DNA from: Carnegiea gigantea
Taxonomy: Eukaryota; Streptophyta; Magnoliopsida; Caryophyllales; Cactaceae
Direction of reading: 5' to 3'
Length of the DNA: 64,000 nt
Assembly (NCBI GenBank): GCA_029747015.1
Contig: JAKOGI010002710.1
Span: 27,222 to 91,221, forward strand
The translations under genes were made by a program, and so were the position numbers. Positions 12,170 through 24,110 of the stretch are shown piece by piece. Each line of letters begins with the position of its first letter. Within the stretch, counting starts at the first letter, position 1. A model generated the notes under the pieces. The model saw only the letters and a program-made list of their open reading frames with translations. It had not been told where the DNA came from and searched no databases.

Positions 12170-12482
12170 AAAAGGGCCGGCGACGGACAGGCGACGGAAA
12201 TTCCGTCGCCAGCCCAAAAAATTTTGATTTTCAAAATTCTTCGTGGCTGGACGACAGAAATTCCATCTCCTGTATAAAAAAATAATTTTTTTATCTGAGC
12301 GACGAAAATTCCGTAGCCAAGGCTGAATTATGGCGATGGAATTATGTGTCTGTCGCCAAGTTTGTCACATACTTTGACTTTTTTGGCAGTACTGTTTTTC
12401 CATCGCGATATCCGTTGCTAGGTCCGTCATTAAATAATTCCGTCGCTGTATTCCGTCGTTATTTTGAACTTTTCTAGTAGTG
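12170..12482. repeat. CACTA right terminus and subterminal repeats
   Basis: GCGACGGAAATTCCGTCG and shorter copies such as ATTCCGTCGC recur in both orientations before the TTTCTAGTAGTG end. Several are back-to-back inverted copies that form perfect short palindromes. Confidence 0.8.
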
Positions 12483-12485
12483 ATT

Positions 12486-14280
12486 TGTTAATGTTTAGTG
12501 ATAATATTAACATATCAAAGCATGATCAAATCCATTTTGTTTGTGGTTGAATGTTATGTTCTATATAATTTGCTAACTTTTTTTTAAAATATAACTTGAT
12601 TAATTTTGCACATTGGTAATCGTCACTTATATTAGTCGAAAATTTAAATAGGAAGAAAAAAATCAAAATGACATTATTGAATGGAAAGAGCAGAAAATAC
12701 AAGAAGGAAGTTGCATCTTGGGATGCAAACATTTGTATTGCGATTTACAAATCAACTATTATGAAAAAATTTCAAGGAAACTAGTAGAAAAAGATAACCA
12801 AGATTAGAAACTTAAACTGATAAAGATAATGATTAAATTTTGCATTGAGAATTTTTCAAAACACCCCTTTATATCAACATTGCCTTCTAAAATATATAAC
12901 TTTTTGCACATTGTTTCAGTTCAACCAAAACACTAATTTAGCTTACTTAAAATCAAATATAAGTCTCTAAACATTACTAATTAGTAATATAATAAGTGTT
13001 AAAAACAATCTCAAAAGGTAGAATATACTACTACTTATTATAATAGAATTAGAATGCTAATATTTACCGCACAAACTATTTGTGCTCAACTTCATAATGC
13101 CTTACATACTTTGCAGGATTATAATCTCATCCTTTCCAACATGGATATTGCAAAGAAGAACTTATTGTATGCTACATCCCAAAAGGTCAACAGACTCAAT
13201 CACTTCTATACACATCAACACAACTAATAATTGAATTCCCATATCAAATTATTAGTGTGTTACCAAATGTATGCTGTTGTTCAACAGAAATAAACTGAAA
13301 TATTTAGCGTGTCTTTGGTTAGATTAATCCATCAATATGCAATTCATTCATATAAATGCATCGAGGATAACATGCAACTATTTATCATGAAGAATCAAAA
13401 TAAAATGAGGAATACAACAAACCTCTCAGTTAGCCCCAAATTTGTGAGCGGGAACTCAAGATTGCATTACAAACCAATTCTTCTACCTTCCAAGTTATAA
13501 TAGTTTCATTTTCATAAACTCAGATTGAATAAAAACATGTTATTCGAATAAATTAATTTATGTAACAAATACTGATCCATTGTTACACCCAACTTTATCA
13601 GTGATTGCAATTTAAAATTCACATATTAAGATTTGATTTATCCATTTTCTTTGGAATATTATGTATGCAATGCTAAGGAATTAGTCGTCTTAGTTTAAAC
13701 AAAGATGAACCAAGAAAAAAACCTCACACCATTGCTAATATGCACAATATAGTAAGACTTCTTCCCCTTCTAAATAGAAAAACACAGAACCTAAGCAATA
13801 ACAAAAATAGCATATGTTTCTTATTTTTTCAACTACATACCTAAAAAATTAGGAATAAACAATCGAATGTCTTGATTTGTTGAAAACAGCAATAACTAAC
13901 ATATTAAATGTCTCTATTGTGAGTTAACATAAAGAAAATAGTAACACCTATATGAAAATATATATAAAGAACATCCCATAGAAATTTCAATTATAAATAA
14001 TTAAATATATAGTGAGTTATTTTTTTATTTAATTAAATAATTACACAAGACCAAATATATGTACATATATCATCTATAAACTAATTAGACTCCATTTAAA
14101 CTTTATGATTATTTATTCATAACTCATTAAAGGATATGTCCAATTGAGTACTAATAGAATTCACTAGGTGTCTTTCACCTTGGATATTACTCTCACATTC
14201 TGGAATTTTACTGTATGGTCAATTTTTCCAACAAATATTCTCCTTTTTTTCATGTAAATGGATAAAAAAATTACAACACA
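12486..14280. other. intergenic, no gene seen
   Basis: AT-rich DNA with only short chance ORFs. No terminal repeats or coding similarity were recognised. Confidence 0.5.
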
Positions 14281-14319
14281 TTGTCGTTCTTATACATTGT
14301 TAGCCATACAAAGTATTAG

Positions 14320-14560
14320 CAGCAATATTTTTATTATTATGTTGTAGGATGTCTTCGTAAATTTATTACTATTACTATTATTATTAATATAAATATTATT
14401 CTTATTATTATTACTACTACTACTACTACTATTGTTGGCGGTGGTGGCGACGTTATTGCTGTTATTGTCATTATTATTATTACTACTACTACTGACTAAC
14501 ATTACTACTACAACTACTGTCACCACTGTATGGTGGTGCTTCTTATTAGTGTTACTGTTA
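14320..14560. repeat. ATT/ACT trinucleotide microsatellite
   Basis: Imperfect ATT, ACT and GTT triplets fill this stretch. It can be read as Asn/Ser-rich ORFs, which are not real genes. Confidence 0.85.
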
Positions 14561-14975
14561 TTACTTGTACAGTAACGACTTTATTTGGTTTTGATGTTTA
14601 AGTAATTTTAGTCCTTTTCTTTTTGCTGCAATTTGTAGCATCTACTTGACAATTAGACAATAGATCTGAGAAAACAATTGGCTACAAATGATGGATAAAT
14701 CGACAGAAACATCATGCAATCGTCGATTACTTAGGATTCAACTGAAACTCCTTTGGTGAAAGAAAAAAACAAGATTCAGTTCCAAATCAACAAAAACAAG
14801 AAGGTATAAACAAATTCAACAAATTTTTCCAATATTCAAATTATTAGAAAGAATGAAATTGTATTATAACAGATGTTTTTATATAAACCATACTATGACT
14901 AACACAAGCCAATGTTTAGTTCATGTCCATTACTCATGCATAAAATGTGGACGCAAAAACCTCCATATCAGTATT

Positions 14976-15734
14976 TGTTGGGTACTAATGTGTCATATTT
15001 TACGTGCGTCATTCAGCTAATTTTAGCTTGCATAATAATATAATCTTTAGGATTTTTACTTGTTTTATTTACTTTTGTAGGTAACAAGATCAACCAAAAG
15101 AGTGCCGCAAAAAGGAGCGAAAAGGAACAAAAGAAGAAGACAAAGGAATGTGTGACGGGGGTCCAGTCGATTGCACGACGGCTAGTCGCGCCCAACCAGC
15201 AGCAGTCGCCAACTAGGAGCTAGCAACAACGATCGCCCAGGCGACGGCCATCGCCTCCTGGCTGTTGCATGCTATCTTGTTTTCCTCGGCTTGAGTATAA
15301 AAGAGCTTGCTTTGGAACTTTTGACGGCATTCTTTTGGGGCTATTTTTAGGCTAGTCTAGCTTAGGTTTTAGCCTCAAAAACCTCATTAAGAGGAAATAA
15401 AGTAGGTAGATTAGGATTAATTTGGTTGTTTTTGGGATTCAAGTATTGTACATTCAAGTTCATCCAAGCAAACCATAAGTTTTCTCCTTTCTCTCTGTTT
15501 TCTTATATCATGTTTGTTCTTATTTCCTCTTGCTTGTTCTTGTTAGTTTAGATTATATCTTAAATGTGTGGTTTTTATTATGATTTTGTGTTCATTAGTT
15601 GTTTTAATCCTTGTTAGATTGGATTAATTCTCATAGTTCATGCTTGTTGAGTTATTTGTTAGCTTATGTTTAATTTGGGATTTTTGTATTTTGTTGATGA
15701 TTGGTTGCTAATTTTGGTTGGCTTGGATTGTGAT
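14976..15734 (+). mobile_element. family A Ty3/gypsy-like 5' LTR, left part
   Basis: This segment begins TGTTGGGTACTAAT and aligns along its length with the LTR at 22611-24086. It includes a TATA-like GAGTATAAAAGAGC at about 15292 and the segment GAGGAAATAAAGTAGGTAGA. Similarity stops abruptly after GGATTGTGAT at 15734 and resumes at 19088, so the LTR has been split by foreign DNA. Five bases cannot be matched as a target duplication with the right end. Confidence 0.8.
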
Positions 15735-17793
15735 ATTCTGATAGTCAAGCATGACCCAATTCTTCCTCTCAACCACCCCCACCTGACTATTCTGATATCC
15801 AAGACACCCTTAGGTCCATTCAAGATGAGCTAGTTTCCCTCCGCGCCTTGGTAGCCTCGAGAGCGCCGCTTTTCGGGACTTTGTCCAAGAGCGCCACGAT
15901 GAGCTTCGTGGGTTGCTTGCTTCCCAGACCCGATATTTCCAAAACTATAGGGCATGTCTAGAGACCTGGCGAGATTGGCAAATCTTCTCTGGACAACCAC
16001 CCCATCCTCCTCCACCTTTTTCTCTCTGATTTTGATTTCTATTACTCCCCTCCCTTTTTATTATGATGTGCCCACATTGAGGGCAATGTGTTATTCAAGC
16101 ATGTAAGAGTTATTATATTTGGCGTCTGATGCCTGTTTTTGTTTGGTGTGTTTGTTTTTTCTTTGTATATATTTTTTACGGTAGTTTTTTTTTAGTAGTG
16201 CATTTAGTTTTCCTCTAGGTTACATTTTGGTTTCTTTCTTTGGTTAGCTTCTTTTGCATTTTAGTTTGCATTATTTATAGGAGCAAAACCAAAAAAAAAA
16301 AAAAAACCTCCGATGATGATCTTTACAGATTTGGTAGCTTTCTTTGGTTAGTTTGATCCTTTGATTTGCCTAAATTGTGTATAAAAGTTTGTGAATGAAT
16401 TTTCGAATTGAATTCCATGTTTTGACCATATGTTGAATGCGAATTGATTTTTTCCCATGAGTCTTTACATGAAATTTTGGCATGTGTGCTAGTGAGCTAG
16501 TTTTGACTATGGTAGATGTCCCGTGAGACTTTAAGCCTTTGGAGATTGTTCATCATTATTAGTCTCATATTTCCTTTCATGTGTAAACTCTTCCTTGACG
16601 TCATTTCTCTAGGACTTGCCTTGATTTTCATTCAAGATCACACTTCGCATATGCATATAGGCAATATGATTGAGGCATTTTTCTTTCTTTGATTTATTTG
16701 AAACCCACGGCCAAATAGCCACCCTTGTTGTGTATTGTATCCCTTATTAGCCCCTTCGAGCCTATAACCGTTTTTCTTGATATGAACCTCCTACTTTTAG
16801 CCCATGGCCAAATACTTGTCTTACCCTTAAGCCAAAGCTAGAGGAGCGTCACATCTTTTTGCATCAAGTTTGATTGGGCATTAGTAAGGTGGATTGTTAT
16901 TCTCTTTAGTGAATTTTGGCTGTTTGATGCAAGCATGCAAACATTTGATAAATCCCTTGTTTTATTGTGTAAAGTTTAGAGAAGAGTTCGATTTAAAAAT
17001 TCATTATGGAATTCCCTTGGCTATTCCTCTTTGAAAATAATAGAAATAAAAAAAAAGATATGGAAAAAAAAGGAAATCAACCCCAAAAAAAAGTATTAAA
17101 CAAGAAAAAGAAAAAAAATTCGAAGAAAGTGACTAGCCTTGGTGAGAATGTAAGGCATTTGTGATTTTCGGCTCTATCTCTTTTCATTTTGGGATGTATT
17201 TTGTTGATGAGTTGATAAGGTTCGAGAAGGATGTAGCATGACGTATTGGAATTGTTTAAGCTCTTAGTCTATGGCTTTTAGCTCCCTATTTCCAAAAAAA
17301 AATTTGTTCCCCTCTCACCTTTACCCTAAGCCCCGTTAGATTCCCATGAAAGTCCTCATGATTGTTTAGTGTATTTGCATTTTAGTGGTGGCGAATTTGA
17401 GAATCTTGTCAAGCTTATGGTAGATTTGTATCCAAGGAATGAGAATTGAGAAAACCTTCATATATATATATATATATATATATATTGTCAAACACATGAG
17501 TGCTGAGTGCCAAATAACTATAGTGAGGTTCTACCGGCCTTACTAGTCTTACTCGTTTCATATGCTAGAATGATTGTATTTGACAATTTGAGGGACGATT
17601 GATTCAAGTTTTGCATTATGGTCCATTAAAAATTTTTGAAATTTCATTCCCTATTCTATTTGTTAACTATATTTTTGCATTTTTTTGGCTACCTTTGAAT
17701 CATCCTTGCCATTTGAATGTTATCTATGTCTATCCTGAGGAGGCTGTATATCTTTAATCCTTACATTGCTTACAGTTTAAGCATGAGGGAGTT
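15735..17793 (+). mobile_element. family B internal 3' region, truncated
   Basis: The segment starts inside an old coding tail (frames near 15770-16030 give fragments such as SIQDELVSLRALVASRAP) and then becomes the long non-coding 3' region typical of Athila-like elements, with CCACATTGAGGGCAATGTG, A-rich tracts and a (TA)n run at 17460-17485. It ends in a purine tract GCATGAGGGAG just before an LTR start. The 5' half of element B is missing. Confidence 0.6.
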
Positions 17794-19087
17794 TGATAAG
17801 TGCTTAATACGTACATCTTTTTAGGGCTATTTTGCTTCGTTTTTAGGAGAATTTTGTGCTTAATGATGTTATCTACTCTCCTATTCTTGATTTATGCTTG
17901 GGTGTTGTTGTTTTATGTGTTTTATAGGGTTTTAGTCTTTTTACACAGCATTTGCCCCTTAAAGGCTGTATTTTGACCTCCCCCACAGTTATCCATGTTA
18001 TTCCACGATCGTAGAGCAAAGAAAGAGCAAAATTTCGGATCCCGTGCAGACCACGGTCAGATAATAGTGAACCCCACGAACTGTGGTGTGCATGTAGCTG
18101 TTGCCTTTTCGTTTTTCCTCGGTTGTATGGCTGAGATCAACTGAAGTTTCCTATAAATAGGGACGTTTTGTAGCAAAGCAAGAGTACCCAAGAGCACTCA
18201 AGAGCATTCTAAGCGAGCAAGCAAGTACAATAGTTTAGATTGGATTAGTTTGTTTTCTCCCAAATTTTGTTTTTTTTTTTTTTTAAGTTTTGAGTGAGTT
18301 TTGAGTGTGAGAGTTTTGATCCTGAGGTAGTTCCAAAGCCCTTGGTGAAGGTCATCTCAGTCGAGTCCCATTCGCTTAAGATTTTGCCGATCTTTTTGGT
18401 TAGTTTATCTTTTATCATATCTGAGTAGTTTTCTCAGTCTGCGAATTTAGTAGTTTTTGGAGTTGTTATTCGATCATGTTTTGATTTCTATAGAATTGTG
18501 CTTATTTTCATAATTGGTTTCATTCTATCAAGTCTTTGATATGTTGTGAGTTGATTTTTGGCCAAAATTTACTTGCACCCTTGAACTAATTGAGTGAACA
18601 TTCAAAAGATGACATTTGGTTGTTGGACTGCTTGAATAGACATAGCACAACTTCGTCTCGAAAGAGAGATTTGTATGTTAGGAGGGCCAGTAAGTAATCA
18701 AATATATTAAACTTGAATTAAGTGAAATTAGTTTGAAAGAACGACATTTGCTTTGTTTAGGTAAACTTGATTGATTTCGAAAAAATAGATCAAGTTTCTT
18801 GACAAGATTACAATTCCTTAGAATTAACCAATTAGAGAATAGCGCATGTTTATTCATTTTGATCCAATTCTCTTTCATAACTGCAAAAATTCCTAGACGT
18901 TTTTCTCTTATTGATCTAGACAAGCTTATTTGTTTGCAGTAGTTAATCGAATCCATTTGAAATTAAGTTTTGCTTAGCATATTCTGACAAGATTAGGCTC
19001 GACAGATTACTTTAATTCCTGAGGAACAATATCTTTATCTATACTACGAACACCCGTGTGCTTGCGGCAATGTGTTGATCATCACGC
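17794..19087 (+). mobile_element. family B 3' LTR (Athila-like)
   Basis: It begins TGATAAGTGCTTAATACG directly after a purine tract, as at a 3' LTR. A promoter-like CCTATAAATAGGGA lies at about 18150, followed by an AAGAGCACTCAAGAGCA repeat that resembles an LTR transcript leader. It ends CACCCGTGTGCTTGCGGC and then TGATCATCACGCCCA, a usual plant gypsy LTR end. The last bases CCA are shared with the family A LTR, marking the junction. It differs from family A LTRs in sequence up to this point. Confidence 0.65.
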
Positions 19088-19662
19088 CCAATTTATGCAT
19101 AGAACAAAGAGTTTTCTCTCATGCCTGCCGTCTGTTCGATAAAATGCTTAAGAGAGCTTTCACCGTTACTTTTGGGCGATTGACCGATACCAAGAGGTGA
19201 GTTTGATTAGCTAGTGTGGGGAGAGAATAGACGGGTTTGAGACAAGAAAATACTCCCGATCCTAGCTAGGTCTGACGGCTGCTAATTTTGTGGCCTAATT
19301 GGGCTAACCCATGAAAATCGGTGGTTAGACTAATTAGGCTAACTCATGACCCTTGCGAGAGGGCTTGGGTGGTATTCGATAGTGTAACCGACCATCTTTT
19401 CTTTTTGGTAGAGGTTGGGTAGGTTAGGACTTCTTCGATTACTTGGTTCGTCAATTGGCCCAATTACAATCACAAGTCTCTTTTTATATATTTGTTAGCT
19501 TAGTTTAGGGTGTCTTTCTTTCCTTCCTTCTTGGCTTAGACTGAGTCGCTCTAGCTACTCCCGATACTTGAAAGCCAATTCCCAGTGGACGACATCTTGG
19601 ATACTCGACGATGGACCTTGCACTTGGGGTTATAAATATTAAAACTTGAATTCTTCCCATCA
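19088..19662 (+). mobile_element. family A 5' LTR, right part
   Basis: From CCAATTTATGC onward the sequence aligns with 23511-24086 of the downstream family A LTR. Shared blocks are TTTTCTCTCATGCCTGCC, GGGCGATTGACC, and the ending TTCTTCCCATCA. The 45 bp present at 23466-23510 of the 3' copy are missing at the junction. Together with 14976-15734 it rebuilds nearly the whole 5' LTR. Confidence 0.8.
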
Positions 19663-19668
19663 ATTTTT

Positions 19669-19686
19669 TGGCACCATTGCCAGGGA
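19669..19686 (+). promoter_or_regulatory. primer binding site, tRNA-Asp type
   Basis: TGGCACCATTGCCAGGGA lies 6 bp after the LTR end. It matches the plant tRNA-Asp-type site TGGCGCCGTTGCCGGGGA except for three G-to-A changes, as expected from methylated-cytosine decay on the other strand. This primer type is usual for Athila and related gypsy elements. Confidence 0.8.
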
Positions 19687-20059
19687 GTTGGCACTTTTCA
19701 ACATCGGGGTTCACTTGCGCATTCAAGGCTAGGCCTTTAGAAAATCCAAAAAATTTTAAAAAATCAAAAAATTTTGAAAAAAAAATTAAAATAGCTATTT
19801 TTCATTTTCCTCAATTTAAGCATGAACCTTTTTGGTAATATTTGCTTAGATTGAATGATTACCATGCTCAATATATGCATTTCACATATGAAAATAGGAA
19901 ATATGCAATGTTGTGTTTGAGGAGATAACACATGAGACCTGAAATACCCTTCAGTCCATGTGTTATGGTAGTTTGTGCTCTTTAGATGAAGATATGTGAG
20001 ATTTGTTTGAGTCTTTCGCTTGGCATTAATGGCACCATGTAGTTGCTAATGAGTCTTTT

Positions 20060-20985
20060 GTGTGCCCTTCCCCCACTTCCTATGATTTGCACGCTTATTC
20101 TCCTCTTGTGTGCTCTTATTGTCAATCTTTTGACCATGATGGGAATTCTTGTTCCTATTATGATATTGTTGATGATTGCTACGCTGGACTTGATGTCATA
20201 ATAACGACAATGAATGAGCGACATAAGTGTTTTGTTGGTAAGATAAGGGAGTGTAGCCTATTGCATGAGAGCAACCCTAGTCCATCTTCCTCTAGACTTG
20301 AGGTTAGTCTTTATGATGATTGTAAGTCTTCCTTTCCCTTAGAGCCTAATTTTGTAGTTGATTCAACTTTGACCAGCCTAGAGGAAGCGATTGATCCTCC
20401 ATTGACATCTTTACCATTCGTCGCTCCATCCTTTTCTAGCACACCTAGAAACACTACTGACCGTGTCTTGCACTTACTTCCTTCTCCCCTGCCTTTAGCT
20501 CAGTGTATGGGGCTAGAGCTGGGTGAGTCTCTTAGGGATAATGCTAGTTGTATTGAGGATAATTTGCTTGATTGGTCGGGTGATATTACATTGTTAGAAC
20601 CTTCTTTTGAGGGTATTATAGTGATGATGTGAGGGTTGGTGCCGCTCCTAACATTGAGCATATTGACCCTATTTGCATCGAGTCACTTGATTTAGTCCCC
20701 ATTTCATCCCCCTTCCTTCCCACCACTCCTTCTCACTTATATTCATTTCATGAGTCCCTAGGTGATACTAGCGGGTCTCAAACCTGATTTGATCCATATT
20801 GTGCATACCTAGAGGACTTGCCTAGGAAAGTCACATGGGACACTTTCTTTGCTCATGCTTTTGACTTTTATATGGCATTTGATAAGTTTAAGAGGGCACT
20901 AACTTTGTTTGCTATATCTTTACTAGTGTTGTCTCACTTACACCATTATGAGATACATGCACTGGCATATGATAAGCTCTTGTGA
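20060..20985 (+). pseudogene. gag-like ORF of family A element, broken
   Basis: One frame reads for about 190 residues from 20060 (MCPSPTSYDLHAYSPLVCSY), with CSYCQSFDHDGNSCSYY at residues 18-34, a zinc-knuckle-like C-x2-C pattern, then TMNERHKCFV and an acidic Ser/Pro/Leu-rich tail. It ends at a TGA at about 20630. A shifted frame continues with VGAAPNIEHIDPIC, DPYCAYLEDLPRK and YMAFDKFKRALTLF to about 20985, with one further stop. Similar proteins are common in plant gag-only LTR elements. No protease, reverse transcriptase or integrase follows before the 3' LTR, so the element depends on others for movement. The true start may lie upstream; the ATG given is simply the first in frame. Confidence 0.6.
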
Positions 20986-22610
20986 GCTTTGACGGCATCT
21001 AAATTGACGCTGTGAGTCCTGAGCGATGATGAGGAGTGGCTGATGCTCCTCAAGCCTCTACAGCACCATCATAGAGAGGCATAGTTCGGGTATAATCAGT
21101 ACCCGATCTGGTATAATCGTTCTCAATTTTCTCTCTTCTTTTTATTTTCTTTCTCTTTCTTTTTGTTTAGTTGTGGATACTAAGTTGTGTTTAGTTGTGG
21201 ATATTAGGTTGTGCTTTCATTGGTGATCAACTTTGAGATGAAATTTGAGATGTTGTTAAGCCAATTGATGGCCACGATCACCTTTGTTTGTTTTTGTGCA
21301 TATTTGAGTCTTGTCGGTGGTGGGATTTGTATATGTTCATTTTTTGGTGGTGTTAGTTTTATATATGTGTGTAGTCTTGTTGTTGATTTCGTGAGATTAT
21401 GTTTTTGGGGGAGTGTGTTAGCTTGTGTATATGTGTGTAGGTTTAGTGTTCTTATATAATTTTGTTTTCTTTGTTTTTATATGTTTTTGTAGTGGTAGCG
21501 GCTCCTCGACTCACAATAAGGACGTGGTGAGATTTAAGTGTGGGGGTGGGAAGTCACATGCCCTTTTGTGCATACGTTTGTGAAACTTTTTCACTTTTTA
21601 TATAGCTTTCTTGGCTTTAGGGGACTTTTATGCCCTTCTGATTGGTTTTTGATTCTTGATAGCTTGGTTACTAGCTTGTATATAGGTCAAACATGCATGA
21701 TGTAACACTTGTCTACAATGTGATCTCCAGTCTCTTATAATAACCTCATTTCACATGTGCGGTTTTGTGCCTACCTTGTATACTTCATCATTGACTTTTG
21801 GTGTTAGTTGTTAAAATTTGGGTTTGGGGGCATTCTACTTGGTTAATTGACTTCCAGTTTTCGCTTCATTATGAGAAAAGAAAAAGAAAAGAAAAACAAG
21901 AAGTGTAAAAATGAACTTAACTTTAGTACCTGTATTTGGGCTTGAATAAGTGCTTTGCACATCCAAATAAAACCCCTAAATAGGGAATAAGTCCGAATAT
22001 ATGCTAAGTTATTCCTCTAGAGTTCAAGGCCTAATAAGCCAAAAACTACCCACTGGGGTGAAGGAGCATAAGGAGAAAAGCGGGAAAAAAAAATGAAGAA
22101 AAGAAAGAAAAAAAAAAGAACCAAAATAAAGGAAGTCATAAGCCAAGTGGAGGTGACCTTTTATCCAGTTTTAGCCTAGTATTAAGAGTCAATACACCTT
22201 GCACAGAGCACCATGGTGTACAAATCATGTCATTGTGTTGCATGGGGTGAAAAATGAGAATCGAGATGCATGTTTAACCTATGTATGTCTTGAATGCATG
22301 TTTTGCTTGTATATAGCTACAGAGCTAGGTTCTTAAGGTGATAAATCGAGCTAAATGTGTACATATTCTCCCTTTGCCTTGTATATATGCTTTGTTTTGA
22401 AAAAAAATTCCAAAAATACTTCAAAGATTTTGTGGGTAGATCTTCTGCAAATCCTCACGAGACTTCACCCGTCCACTTGGGGGAACCAAAGGGTTAAAGG
22501 GCTTGTTGCATACGTTAAATGCAATCGTAATTTTTGCGAAAGAGAATTTTCTAGGTTAGATTTATTTTTGTTTTGCTCAGGGACGAGCAAAAGATAGGTG
22601 TCGGGGTATT
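20986..22610 (+). mobile_element. family A 3' non-coding internal region and polypurine tract
   Basis: No pol domain is visible. AGATTTAAGTGTGGGGGTGGG at about 21530 resembles a polypurine tract of this group. The functional-looking tract before the 3' LTR is GGGACGAGCAAAAGATAGG plus GTGTCGGGG at about 22580-22606. Confidence 0.6.
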
Positions 22611-24086
22611 TATTGGGCGCTAATTTGTCGTATTTTACATACCTCATTCACCTAATTTTAGCTCATAAAATAATATAATCTTTAGGATTTTAACATCTTT
22701 TATTTACTTTTGTAGGTAATAAGATCAACTAAGCAAGTGCCGCGAAAAGGAGCAAAAAGGAACAAAAGGAGAAGCAACGCGCAACGAGGGACCAGTCAAC
22801 TGCACGACAGCCTATTGTGCCCCAACCAGCAGTAGCCGCCAGCTAGGAGTTGGTGACGGCGGTCGCCTAGGTGATGGCTGGCCGGTCATGGCCGACAACA
22901 GCCGTCGCCCGCCTGCCTACTACGTGTTGTTTTATTTTCCCGGGTCGAGTGTAAAAGAGCTTGTTTCGGGATGTTTGGAAGGGTTCTTTTGGGGCGATTT
23001 TTAGGCTAGTCTCCCGGGTCGAGTGTAAAAGAGCTTGTTTCGGGATGTTTGGAAGGGTTCTTTTGGGGCGATTTTTAGGCTAGTCTACCTTAGGGTTTAG
23101 CCTCAAAATCCTCATTAAAAGGAAATAAAGTAGGTAGATTAGGATTAATTGGGTTGTTTTTGGGATTCAAGCATTGTACATTCGAGTTCATCCAAGCAAT
23201 CCATAAGTTTTCTCATTTCTCATGTTTTCTTATTTCATATTTGTTCTTGTTTCCTCTTATTTAATCTTGTTAGTTTAGATTATATTTAGCTTAATTGTTT
23301 AGTTTTTGTTATTATTTTGTGTTCATTAGTTATTTTAATCCTTGTTATATTAGATTAATTCTCTCAGTTTATGCTTGTTGAGTTATTTGTTAGCTTAGGT
23401 TTAATTTGGGGTTTTTGTGCTTTATTGACAATTGGTTCTTAATTTTGGGTGGCTTGGATTGTGATTAGCCTCTTGATGGCTAATTACTCTAGGATTAGGC
23501 CTAACCATATCCAATTTATGCCTAAAGCTAACAGTTTTCTCTCATGCCTGCCATGTATTCGATGAAATGCTTGAGAGAGCTTTCGTCCTTATTTTTGGGC
23601 GATTGACCTATGCCAAGAGGTGAGGTTGATTTACTAGTGTGGGGGAGAGAATAGTCGGGTTCGAGATATGAAAATAGTCCCGATCCTAACTAGGTCTAAG
23701 AGTTACTAATTTTGTGGCCTACTTGGACTAACCCCATGAAAATAGGTTGCTGGACTAGTTAGGCTAGCGCATTACCCTTGAGAGAGGGCCTGGGTGGTCT
23801 TTGATAGCGCAACCAACCACATCTTGTTTTTAGTATAGGTGGGGTAGGATAGGACTCATTCGATTACTTAGTTCGTCAATTGGCCCAATTACAATCACAA
23901 GTCTCTTTTTATATGTTTGTTACTTAGTTTAGGGTGTCTTTCTTTACTTTATTCTTGGCCTAGATTGAGTTATTCTACCTAATCCCAGTACTTGAGACCC
24001 AACTCCTAGTGGACGACATCCTGAGTACTCAACGATAAACCTTGCACTTGGGGTTATAAATATTAAAACTCGAATTCTTCCCATCA
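22611..24086 (+). mobile_element. family A 3' LTR
   Basis: It begins TATTGGGCGCTAATTTGTCG (a TG start decayed to TA, by comparison with the 5' copy) and ends CTTCCCATCA. It pairs with the split 5' copy at 14976-15734 plus 19088-19662. A perfect 74-bp tandem duplication spans its promoter region. Unexpectedly it is followed by a primer-site remnant rather than by host DNA. Confidence 0.8.
22939..23086 (+). repeat. perfect 74-bp tandem duplication in LTR promoter
   Basis: 22939-23012 and 23013-23086 are identical as far as I can read. Each starts CCCGGGTCGAGTGTAAAAG and ends in GGCTAGTCT. The matching part of the 5' LTR is single-copy and has GAGTATAAAAG, so the duplicated unit covers the TATA-like box and the start region. 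Confidence 0.9.
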
Positions 24087-24092
24087 AGTTTT

Positions 24093-24109
24093 TGGCGACG
24101 TTGCCAAGG
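24093..24109 (+). promoter_or_regulatory. second tRNA-Asp primer-site remnant after the 3' LTR
   Basis: TGGCGACGTTGCCAAGG follows the 3' LTR by 6 bp, the same spacing as at 19669. A primer site after a 3' LTR means that this LTR also served as the 5' LTR of another copy, now deleted beyond this point. Helitron-like DNA follows. Confidence 0.7.
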
Positions 24110-24110
24110 T

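Larger units (their letters stand above)
7643..12482 (-). mobile_element. complete CACTA (En/Spm-type) transposon
   Basis: The element starts CACTACAAAAAAAAG at 7643 and ends TTTCTAGTAGTG at 12482, so both termini carry the diagnostic CACTA ends. It is flanked on both sides by ATT (7640-7642 and 12483-12485), the expected 3-bp target duplication. Both ends have dense subterminal CGACGGAATTTC repeats in both orientations. The interior holds a minus-strand TNP2-type transposase relic with its associated domains, plus a 140-bp tandem array. At 4,840 bp the element is shorter than most autonomous CACTA elements, and its coding region has stops and frameshifts, so it should be non-autonomous. It could be mobilised only in trans if related transposase is present. 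Confidence 0.93.

Noticed and set aside
14290..14526. Asn/Ser-rich 78-codon ORF
   Set aside because: Reading of an ATT/ACT microsatellite.
17460..17490. TA repeat considered as an element boundary
   Set aside because: It lies within the family B internal region, with similar sequence on both sides and no terminal repeat.
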